Of a stretch of 20,770 bases of DNA, positions 9,901-16,891 are shown one piece after another. The DNA is from Hamiltosporidium magnivora (taxonomy: Eukaryota > Microsporidia > Dubosqiidae). The number at the start of each line of letters is the position of its first letter. The stretch's first letter is position 1. The DNA lies in the NCBI GenBank assembly GCA_004325065.1, contig PITI01000118.1, forward strand, positions 1-20,770. The letters run 5' to 3'. The translations under genes were made by a program, and so were the position numbers. The notes below the pieces were generated by a model. The model worked only from the letters and a program-made list of their open reading frames with translations. It ran no database searches and had not been told where the DNA came from.

Positions 9901-11093
9901 TGCTCTGTATTTGATTTTAGAAATATATTATCTACAAATGTTATAAAAAAAGCATTATTATATAAAATATTTAGAATATATGGCAAGAATCTACAAATAT
10001 CTACAAAATTGAATTCACGGATTGATATATAATCTTTTTCTGGTATCTTGGAATCAGAGTATAAAAAATTCAATATTATAAAAAACTTGGTAAAAAGTAA
10101 TTTATATTTTTCACTACGAAATCTATAAGGGAATCGTTGATATTTTTCAAGAATTTCTTTTATAAGCTTTTGGTTTGAAATCAAATTCTCTTGGTTGTAT
10201 TTACATTTTGATATTAATAAAACGTTTTCTGCAAGTATTTGTAAACTAGCTAATACAGTGTCGTTGAAGGTTGCTATTAAAAAATTTTGCATACAGAATA
10301 ATAATAACTCAAGTTTATATATGTTATAAAATTTTGCCGTAAGAATGTTTGCTAAAATTTCGATTGAAAGAAGCTTTTGAAAATCTGCTTTTTCATAATA
10401 TAGATATCTTAAAATTTGTAGATTACACACTGAAAATTCCTTAAAATTTTTATGCACTTCATAAATGTTTATTGGTGTTTTATTTGATTTCAAACAATCT
10501 TTGATTGCTTTTTTAAACGTTTCAAGGTTTTGATTTTCGTTAAACGAAAAAATGATGCGATTTTCCTTTAATTCTTTCTGTTGATTTATTTGAATATCTT
10601 TTTCCAAATAAAAACTAAAATTTTGTGAATTGAAATATTTGACCGAAATTTCATTGAAAGAATCAGAAAAACCATTACAATATTCGTTATGGAATAGAAA
10701 AGAATTATAAGCTATATCGAGGTCGTATGAATTTAGATAATCCGAATGTAAATTGTCTATTATATATAACTCGTGATTAAATGTATTTTTCATGATATAA
10801 ATGAAAAATTTAAAAATAAATAAGACTTTTTTCTTTATAGCTCCGTTAAATTGTTTTATTTGGATGTTATTAGAAAAGTGTTGATTTCTATATCCAGACA
10901 AAGTTTTTTCGTATTTATCCAATACGATATTCCATTTTAGTATACAAAATTTACCAATTTTTGATATAGAAAACGGATCATCTGATGTCATAAAGATGTC
11001 CGATATATCTTCTTTTAGACATAAGCTTGCAATTAAACTACTCATTTTTTGATTTCTTGTTTCATTAGAGGTAGAAGTGTGTATTGTTTCCAT
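3999..11093 (-). CDS. Giant HECT-type E3 ubiquitin-protein ligase
   Basis: 2364 aa from the ATG at 11093. The reading frame continues upstream to 11219, but only through a TTG with no ATG, whereas this first ATG is preceded directly by CCC. The C-terminal 320 or so residues (nt 4970-3999) are a complete HECT domain. It begins NWMAKFTTEYGEGIGPLYEFF, then YYYTGIIMAKSI, LPTGGF, and the catalytic cysteine in LPSASTCFNLLNLP (residue 2333, codon 4095-4097). An aromatic residue is kept four from the end (YYGSS). The GxGPxxEF start and the PxTIVPxF..LPS..TC pattern look more like the Ufd4/TRIP12 group than HUWE1/Tom1, but this is judged by eye. About 2000 residues upstream are Leu/Ile/Phe/Asn/Lys-rich and probably helical; I recognise no domain there. 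Role: takes ubiquitin from an E2 onto the Cys, then onto substrates; substrates unknown. Confidence 0.95.
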   Translation of the reverse strand: METIHTSTSNETRNQKMSSLIASLCLKEDISDIFMTSDDPFSISKIGKFCILKWNIVLDKYEKTLSGYRNQHFSNNIQIKQFNGAIKKKVLFIFKFFIYIMKNTFNHELYIIDNLHSDYLNSYDLDIAYNSFLFHNEYCNGFSDSFNEISVKYFNSQNFSFYLEKDIQINQQKELKENRIIFSFNENQNLETFKKAIKDCLKSNKTPINIYEVHKNFKEFSVCNLQILRYLYYEKADFQKLLSIEILANILTAKFYNIYKLELLLFCMQNFLIATFNDTVLASLQILAENVLLISKCKYNQENLISNQKLIKEILEKYQRFPYRFRSEKYKLLFTKFFIILNFLYSDSKIPEKDYISIREFNFVDICRFLPYILNILYNNAFFITFVDNIFLKSNTEHLVNSLFDLIDLESTNKSIPFENVVQTELYCDFKSRLTWLFRLYRKVIIHISDSELYDEHERLISLFLKKACFIVKNFYRYDFTFVDFINKNIIKTLTKMNAKNVSEFEVTTLKILFDYCICKRMCFTVTACKNVYYLGILISSSRFYNNFPCFIQELLDLYLKSLEFSIFLNIFPRISTCIQSNAVNFLKYHREFIINFDQIVDNLSLKEACENTELNVYVNLIKHCRKSIQTIETHSFFLKKNDKNTSKRLFYDEFRLFFYLKFIYNILWLENIVLKAERKYNLHRLINIPKKCYKKENIHLFKFINRLALCKINPMFSFSLYMTETTTYDISEFQTQILNACYTHNINMLSTHEFLFEMMMGLEYISTDLYYVFSHTDITSKFNLVKKHIELVSLIYEKIVSIYTPKWIQYNSLEVTVNDLLSHYDTIYSSEKNFIESLKEHIYVLIYQNIMFLEQMPFIMHSNNPTEYISYIDLLHKISLFTTDYDPNILFIYYKYIKCLSIEIFELKLDNLIYLLKFYTQQLNKIPRKSPLEFYTDNNIVYLIILKFLMNMNNLKTDLIDFNLPKILNLMIENVCLFSEYYSHIFLQHIPLLKNIEKSISKLHMFIKISDLILLIENQLMNPNSQAQALEITESRYLYFFLIGCFENFYYLDFFIEAQKKFDYFFLFIFNQVNRITNPKKHFHKKPNSVFKYLKILKTNINTNIENDKNMIYNKESLLFSDITNISNDPKEVLLYLISLIRLANYSKNISKIDIYHYFKTEIGFKYCESIIGDVLNTKNQILEYAYTCLRNLFEDEFYLISSFSYVLDSYTKLPKNIFEYFNQKMVYKSEVCINYDNFSSLITEDDMKLKIEILQDMIIIIAQEQHSYRIITLQFLSEIISTFPSLLHFIEKETIDEFLNNFISNKIFDDFISLNNSFRWSLDFRYGYFITVTLYRGDLCYVEYVIEKICVLAKIKDFDYSYNLFSLIYKILLSEICCCKYIQYLNTINHDFYDENCRFNFEKRKKEIYHIFLSNGILETLVNKFEQNLCSSSHIIMLHNCLLKLLNIFLSYINCGNIKFLEKYLMSSIFQCYLPSLYNIFCHISFSLINDFNIYEISFLENSDSLEYINISRNELTNLKNIDFGYIMKYHIGIGDFSDYKKIIFSNSEIDSKIVNFYAENINDIKTVIGISIWKNSDEQIYDNLKNKLKRYNLSEDVHEMIYSRLILSEERADFRKFDKKKIEWVFKYEDFIREKYVSKICKKASLDEKNKDGCLSTYTSSNLDVKTVCNKLLCDLYILPVKECAFELIEIIKNLILLDVNKTFDEDFLKYYCTQVSRLNSRTQDSYFNENPLKFVCDKMQSYSDDSVLELLLFESLYLHVNTDRLPIDSIKLKNAQDSLTSNASKSKNVSQNILYQILCNQKKIIDSHLTLFNIYLYYCDKIGFLLLKGYFAEDETILRAKSIFCKYDRFLNSFDLASIPFKQNDIDYIYKSLEYIATSPLFIFFRDFNSYKNETIVFLFKKYLEIIAKCCQVYSYVRNRIPNDIDLIEYTNKFIFHDFMSFIFGISNKIYFPNSEQIYNLISFYLKVKTIFHDNFDLLSSFKYISLETKIMFLTRLTYFSDSVAYSAFYLLINPKNIIESTINFFETKSTEEILCENWMAKFTTEYGEGIGPLYEFFLLYSKAINENIYFMPFRTNDPVSIFALSDTEEHNKIQKIYYYTGIIMAKSIIMNSVMGLEFIESFYLFLAQEKFCIEDFKNIDREFYENYVSLRDVEDVDSLDLDFTVLAAVNGELKMFCLSEDGYSKRLTKENVEDYIQKNTEFKIYKGMKDYLDKLKEGFNLIFPNTLHNFFSYDDLKIMVEDKKELNITEWKSNTKYSGVYYSEHPTIIWFWNLLTGFDDSERHKVLKFITGLDKLPTGGFKSYKFIENPFTIVPIFSKDSLPSASTCFNLLNLPLYDNKDSLKEKMRTAITVDYYGSS

Positions 11094-11096
11094 GGG
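11094..11096 (-). promoter_or_regulatory. CCC start signal of the HECT gene
   Basis: GGG on the plus strand reads CCC on the coding strand at -3 to -1, in the context CACACCCATGG. It supports initiation at 11093 rather than at the upstream TTG at 11219, and the G after ATG is also favourable. The triplet sits closer to the start than in the other three genes. Confidence 0.6.
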
Positions 11097-11964
11097 TGTG
11101 TAATTTGCACTTTTTTTCTTTTTCTTCTTTAATTTATTCCATTTAGGAATATGATATTCAATTTTTTTTACGAATTTCTTATAAATAATTTGCCATTTTG
11201 AGTTCGAGAATATATTCAAAAACTTTTTGAAAAATATTCTCGATGTTAAGGATGATTTATTATTTCATACTTATGCCAGTCGGGTTTTCTACATGTTAAT
11301 AGTCGAATATATTCAAAATCCACTACTTATTCCAATTTTTTTGTACTTTTCTGATAAAGACCATTTTGAATCATCAAAACTATGCCGCCGATTTACTGTA
11401 AACGTCTAAATTAAAATGATAAAAAAAAATGAAGATAATTTACAAATTAAGTAAAATTAAAATAATTTCAGAATTTCACATAAATTGTTATAGGTTTATG
11501 GGAAATTTTACGATATAAGGTATAAATGTGAATTAATTGTGAAATACAATTCATCTATCTTTTTCCCACAATAATTTGTATTTTGATTAGTAATTAAATG
11601 CAATTTTTTCGAGTTACTTTTTTTCATGCATTTTTTTTAAAGATTCAAAATGATGCTATATTTTTAGAACAATATATATAAATTTGTTTAAACTTTAATC
11701 CCAAAAGAAATAGTGACACTTTTTAGTCTCGATTTATTTTTTAAAAACATTTTTTGTTTTTAAAATTTTAAAAGCCAATATTTCTAATGATAAATGAAGG
11801 CATAAATGTATAATATAACTTAATTTAAGATTTACTTAAAAAGTTTTTTTTCGGTTAACCGAAAGTATGGTATTGGTTCAAACATGTAAAAGATATATTT
11901 AACAAAAAAGTAATTTTGTTTGATTCTTCGATGAGGTCCGAAAGGGAAAAAACCAAATATGTAT
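11097..11964. other. Intergenic region upstream of the HECT gene
   Basis: A+T-rich, with no convincing gene. The first 125 bp continue the open HECT frame, including a run of six Lys codons, without an ATG. A perfect 16-bp palindrome, TTTCGGTTAACCGAAA, lies at 11849-11864. A short GGTTCAAAC resembling a Pol III B box follows near 11874, but no tRNA fold or A box accompanies it. Confidence 0.55.
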
Positions 11965-12735
11965 ACCCTTAAATAACTAATTTAAAATCAATGACTTACC
12001 CTTTTCAAAAAATACCCCATATTTTTAAAAAACAGTAGCAAGTGTTAGATTGTTTTAATGAGATTAAAGCAATTCTAGATTGAACATAAACAACTGCTTC
12101 ATCAATACTCCATCGGTATCCCCTACAATACCTACACCTCAAAGCCTTTCATCTCTAGGGGTATAGAACATGATTAGTTCACGGGTTAGTTGTTAGGAGT
12201 TTGCTAATCTCAGTGGCATAGAATGTGATCAAAGATCGGAACCCATCTTAGTCTCTCCCAAGAATATATGGCATTCCCACCTATTCTACACTTTACGACC
12301 CATTAAAATTCTTACTAAGATATATCTCGGTGAGTTGGATAAGGTCCACATAAACAGTTTAATGTTTTACCAAACGGTATAACCTGCTATATAGCTTTCC
12401 TGGTTCCTTGCTAAGTATACTTTCCCGCCTCTTAATGCACTTAGTCATACAAAACGAGCGAACAAGGCTAGGTTTTCATGCTTTTGCATGTTAATCACCA
12501 CAATTTCAGCTGTTGTGTTAAATTTAGTTACATAAAAAACCAAAAAAATTGTAGAAAAGGTTTGCCATTTCATAGCCTTTCTCCTTCCCATACAAACTCA
12601 AATAATACAACCGAAAATCTAGTGCGATTTCATTCAACCAAAAATTTAAACAACGATAATCACATCGATTTCAAATACTCATTTCCAAGTATATAGTTCA
12701 TTATTAGGTTATCTAGCCACCACCAGTAATATAAA
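11965..12735 (+). repeat. Dispersed repeat family R, copy B
   Basis: Full-length copy, same orientation as copy A. Landmarks in order are CAAAAAATACC near 12006 (CAAAAAATATC in copy C), AAACAGTAGCAAGTG near 12031, AACATAAACAACTGC near 12084, CATAGAATGTGATC near 12217, AAGAATATATGGCATTC near 12260, GTATAACCTGCTA at 12377-12389, GGCTAGGTTTTCATGC near 12467, GTAGAAAAGGTTTGCC near 12551, and GGTTATCTAGCCACCACC near 12706. The 72-codon frame at 12478-12696 is not preserved in the other copies, so it is not called as a gene. The left edge is soft because similarity fades gradually between 11960 and 12000. Confidence 0.75.
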
Positions 12736-13000
12736 ATAAATTTTTTAAATTCTATATTATACTGTTTTTTCTCTAGTTACGAGTTTGTAAGTATCGTAAA
12801 TTAGCTTCCAAATCGGAAAGCTTCTGTAATAGACGATGTTTATGATTGTTAATCAAGAAACTAACCACTCTTCTCAATTAAATTCATCTTTTACGAAGGT
12901 TATATGTTTAGGAGGTGTACCTCATGCTGATTGGTTTTAATACGGGTTTACGTATTTTATACCGATAGGAATACCGCGAAGATGCCCTAACTATAGGCTA
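12736..13000. other. Sequence between repeat B and the transposase-like element
   Basis: Less A+T-rich than its surroundings from about 12890. There is no gene. A GTTTAGGAGGTGTACC stretch near 12906 and the GCCACTATCGGTTAATGAC stretch near 13018 are of higher complexity and may be the 5' end of the decayed element that follows. I see no terminal inverted repeat. Confidence 0.35.
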
Positions 13001-15140
13001 ATCATCTTGTACACTCAGCCACTATCGGTTAATGACAAAATGTCTAAAAAAACACTTCAGGTTTAACTATACGGAGGGTTGCCCGAGAAACCCAATTGCA
13101 GCGGTAAAAGGTGTACAGGTAGCAAAAAAACTCGCCCTATTTAATTTTAAGGCGTATAAGAAGCACGGAAAAAACAAAACACAACGTAGATTGATGCAAG
13201 AAAAGCTTATAACCCAATAGCTCATGTACATTTGAATAATGCACCAAATACCTTTATTTAACGAATTAGAACAAGCAATTTAGCCAAGTAACAATATCAA
13301 AATGGAATAAAATATTTCTGTACGGCGCAAAAAAATATGGGCAAGAATCTTGAGAAAGATGTTTTGCAAAGAGATAGTTTTTCATCTTTGCTTTTTGTGA
13401 TTATATAAATTCATTGAGCCGCAAACTCAAAGAAAAATACATATTGATGTAGGCTCTCAACTCCAATCATCGCTTGTTCATTAATGATCTTAAGTTTCGT
13501 GCAATTTACAGCTTAACGCTAAGATACATCACAGGCGAGACTAGAGAATTTTAAAAGCAATTGGATTTGAGATAAACGAATAGAAGTCAGCCAGGAATGA
13601 TACATTTTGCAAAGAGGTCGCTAATTTTCTAGAAGATGTTGGTTTTTACGATTTTTTAAGATTTTTTGAGATAGAAGAAGGGTTCAGACACTTAAGTTAT
13701 TCGAAGAAGTAAGAAGCAAACACATATCAAGAAGTGAAAAGGTTTGTCACTCCAAATTAATCGCAAAAAAATATTTTCTGCAATAAATATACCTGCGATA
13801 TCATTGAAAATCAGCACATAGAAGTACTTTGACTTGAACGAGCTGACTTCTATAAGTTTATACTGCAGGGCTTGTTAATAATAAGGTACATATTTGCTCA
13901 GAATGTAATGGCTCTGTTTTTTTTACTAGAACAAAACATGGAGGAGATTTAAGAGGTGTTGAGTTGCAAAGCAAACATATGGTTCTTCAGCTCTTGAATT
14001 TTTTGAGAAAGGGTAAGAAATATCGACTAGGCGAGACGCAATTAAAGGTGAAATATTAATGAAGCTGATCTTACACTTATAAAAAGCGTTTATAAAATGA
14101 ATTATAGGTTGAAGTAAGTTACTAAGAAGAGTTTAGAAAAAAGACAACTTGTAAAATCATATAACGAATTAGAATCACTGAAACTTCTTTGTAAGCTATA
14201 TAATGCAAGAAAAAATGGGCTTTTATGTGTGATTGGCTCTTTAAGATGGCTGAATGAGGGAATATAAGGCCACTTGATGAAGCGGTGTTCTGCTATATTT
14301 AGGTTAGAAATGTATTCCAAGGAGAAGATGGTGTGTCTCAACACTGCGGACGGTCTGGTAAAATCATAGATTATCAAGCGACTAGATGGACCAAATCTCT
14401 AGGTCATGCATTACCAGATGGTAAAATGAACCAGTTAGAAACCAGCACCTTCCACTTCTAAAAAAAAAATTTAGGTCTTTAAAACGAATTTGGGGTCCCT
14501 CGGTCGGAAAATTTCTTGATAATGAGGATTCACATATAATAGTGTACACCAGGATAAAACCTGATGTCAAAATTTAAATAATAGGCCAGATATATTCATT
14601 CCAAAGAAAAGACAGAATAATATAACCCTTAGTGAATATTGAATATTCTCCCAACTCAATACAAATAAGTTAAACTAGAACTTAGGAAGTTTGGGCTACT
14701 AGCGAATGAGTTGGTTTTTTTAAAACCTTCGTTTGATGTAGTTCATGTATGCGATGACTTGAGATGGTATTGAGACAAAATATCATAATTAACACCCAAA
14801 CAAGCCACTAATACCTCATAATGTAGCGACATACCTCCAGTCGATAGTACTTAACAAGACAGTTGAAAAAAATTCTATTGATCGACGAAGAGGAGTTGCG
14901 TTGAACTCCAGGCCCAAGAGAACTGGGAAAAGGCGTCAATGGGGCTACCAAAGAGCGCATATTTATGGAAACCAACATCATTTTAAAACAAGCGAGTAGA
15001 AACAAAGAAGATCTTAAACATTTAAAAACAAAAAGCATTACACTTCTTATTTCTGAAGGAGAAACCAGGTTAGCGGAAACGACGATAAACATACGTGAAG
15101 AGTCGGTAGGGGCAAAGGAGATAGAATAAAATAAATGAAA
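13000..15140 (+). pseudogene. Decayed transposase-like element, copy 1 (ISXO2/IS1595-like?)
   Basis: Several plus-strand coding remnants in different frames, broken by stops and frameshifts. In order they contain: a 62-codon ATG frame at 13032-13220, Lys/Arg-rich (FKAYKKHGKNKTQRRL); a CSEC pair at 13895-13906 followed by FFTRTKHGGDLR, resembling a zinc ribbon; GPSVGKFLDNEDSHII at about 14497-14544, where DNEDS (14518-14532) could be a worn EIDES motif; SIDRRRG (14874-14894), possibly the second acidic motif; and a last frame at 14905-15129 with TNII and a tail shared with 3226-3830. This order recalls ISXO2/IS1595 (Merlin-type) DDE transposases, known in microsporidia. Against it, the first-to-second acidic spacing, about 120 codons, is roughly double the usual. 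Family assignment is tentative; that it is a dead, formerly coding repeat is better supported. Confidence 0.45.
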
Positions 15141-15439
15141 ATGATAAAAAAAATAGGTTACATTGAATTTTATCAAAAAAATACGTTTAAAATGATCATA
15201 TTTTATTATAATTCTCGGAGTTCGGCACAAAATAATAAATTTGACGCCAGAACAGTCGTTTTCTGCCGAAAAAAAGCACAAATGCGATTTTTTTAAAACC
15301 CTGTTTGATTAAACAGAGAATTTGCTAAATTTTACTTTTGACCAAGGTAAAATTCAGCAGGTTGGGGGAGGGTAGAATACTGATGTTTCAGTATAAATAC
15401 GGCATATTTTGAATGTAAATAATATTTTAATTTCTTGAT
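15141..15439. other. Spacer between the decayed element and repeat C
   Basis: About 300 bp, mixed composition. A G-rich stretch GGTTGGGGGAGGGTAG lies near 15361-15376. A long open frame on the minus strand (14808-15281) reaches into it, but it opposes the conserved plus-strand reading and is not accepted. No gene or RNA was recognised. Confidence 0.4.
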
Positions 15440-16190
15440 TTTTCGAGGGGGAGATAAGCACATAAAAAACTTTCCGCGGCAAGAAGTATGTGTGATTGGT
15501 ATGAAGATCATTTTTATGATTTTAGGCTAAATGAAATCATACTGGATTTTCAGTTGCATTATTGAGTTTGTATGAAAGAGACAAAATCTATGTAATGGCG
15601 AAACCTTTTCTACAAATTTATTTTATAGTTTTTTATGTAACTAAATCGCAGACAACAACTGAACTTATAGGTAATTAAAATGTAAGAGCATGAAAACCTA
15701 GCCTTTCTCATTCAAGTTAGAACTCTTAGCGCCTGAGAGAGACAAAAACAAAACCCTTTCCAAAGCTAGGAATGCCAAGTAGCAGGTTGTATCTGAAGAT
15801 ATGGCATTGTTTTTTCTAAAGGCCTCAACGCAAGTCGCCGATATATTTCTTAGCAAGAATTTTTTTGGATTCAAAAATTGTAGAGTAAGTGGTAATGCTG
15901 CATATTTACAAAAAAGCCCGGGTGGTTGACTTATGATCTTATTCCATGCAATAGACATTAACGCATCGTGGGTAACTTTCTCGCCTATTGATTAGATTAT
16001 AAACACCTTTCAGATAAAATTGTTTTTGATTTATGTATTGTACATATAGTGATGGAATTTTAGTGGAGCAGTTCTTTAAATTAAACCTATAATTGGTCAT
16101 GTTATAAAAAAATATAACTCTTGTCACTGTTTTACAAATTTTAGATATTTTTTGAATAAAAAATTCTAAACTTGTCTAAATACTTAGATT
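15440..16190 (-). repeat. Dispersed repeat family R, copy C
   Basis: Full-length minus-strand copy. Read on the minus strand, landmarks are AAAACAGTGACAAGAG near 16118-16133, AAAGAACTGCTCC near 16067-16079, the TTTATCTGAAAGGTG block near 16005-16019, GCATGGAATAAGATC near 15937-15951, ATACAACCTGCTA at 15780-15792, GGCTAGGTTTTCATGC near 15688-15703, GTAGAAAAGGTTTCGCC near 15597-15613, and the 3' end CTTATCTCCCCCTCG near 15444-15458. With copy B it forms an inverted pair flanking the decayed element at 13000-15140. No conserved ORF. Confidence 0.75.
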
Positions 16191-16891
16191 CTATAAATAC
16201 CACTTTAGAGGATTATTTTTAGGGTGTTTAAATACGATTGGTGCGTATATAACCTCATATACATCTTTATGATATTATATTTATATTGCCTTAATTTATA
16301 TCGGATTTTATAAAATATACTCGAATAATAGTTTCTTTAATATGACTCATTTATTTTAAATTATTTTTTTGCTGAATAAAGATTTATCTTTTTTTCCTTG
16401 GATTCTAACATTAGCTTCATGCAAAATATGTTATTTAATTAAGATTTATCTGTACTGCGATGTTTCTTTGAAGCTGTTATATAAAATACGAGAATCTATT
16501 TTGAATGCAAAAGCCAAACCAGTTAATATATTATATGACACACAAATAAATTATTTGAAAATATCGCTTCTTGATAAAAATGCACATTTTACTACAGAAA
16601 CTTAGGATTCTTAATACGAAAATGTAAAAATTTATTTTCTAATTTCGTGTAATCGAAAAAATAGACATTTGCATTTTATGTCATTGCAATCATGTCTTTA
16701 TTTAAAATATGATAAATTCATTTCTTTAAATAAAAGAATTATATAATTGATATTTGATAGTAGCTGATCATATTTATACAAAATAAATTTATATTTAAGT
16801 TTAAATTTAATTCAAAGAAAATTGCAATTACCGGCTGCTTAATAACAAAATTATTATTACAAAGAAATAAAGGAAAAATAGAGGATTAATA
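16191..16891. other. Intergenic region downstream of TOM70
   Basis: About 700 bp of A+T-rich DNA. The plus strand has an ATG-less open frame at 16369-16605 (TTG first codon, 78 codons). Its translation is not obviously low complexity (KLLYKIRESILNAKAKPVNI), so a gene remnant is possible, but open frames of this size occur by chance and I recognise nothing in it. No polyadenylation signal of canonical form is seen just after the TOM70 stop. Confidence 0.4.

Noticed and set aside
11227..11409. 60-codon plus-strand frame just upstream of the HECT gene.
   Set aside because: It starts with TTG, lies in A+T-rich intergenic DNA and has no recognisable protein or CCC signal.
11860..11900. GGTTCAAAC near 11874 as the B box of a tRNA gene.
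   Set aside because: No cloverleaf, A box or acceptor stem can be built around it.
12478..12696. 72-codon plus-strand frame inside repeat copy B.
   Set aside because: The corresponding frame is broken by stops in copies A, C and D.
14808..15281. 157-codon open frame on the minus strand, the longest frame outside the four genes.
   Set aside because: It runs antisense to plus-strand remnants that are conserved between two distant copies, including a shared stop, and the protein has no recognisable feature. It is a shadow.
15698..16127. Two minus-strand frames (15698-15958 and 15939-16127) as small genes.
   Set aside because: They fall within repeat copy C and are not kept open in the other copies.
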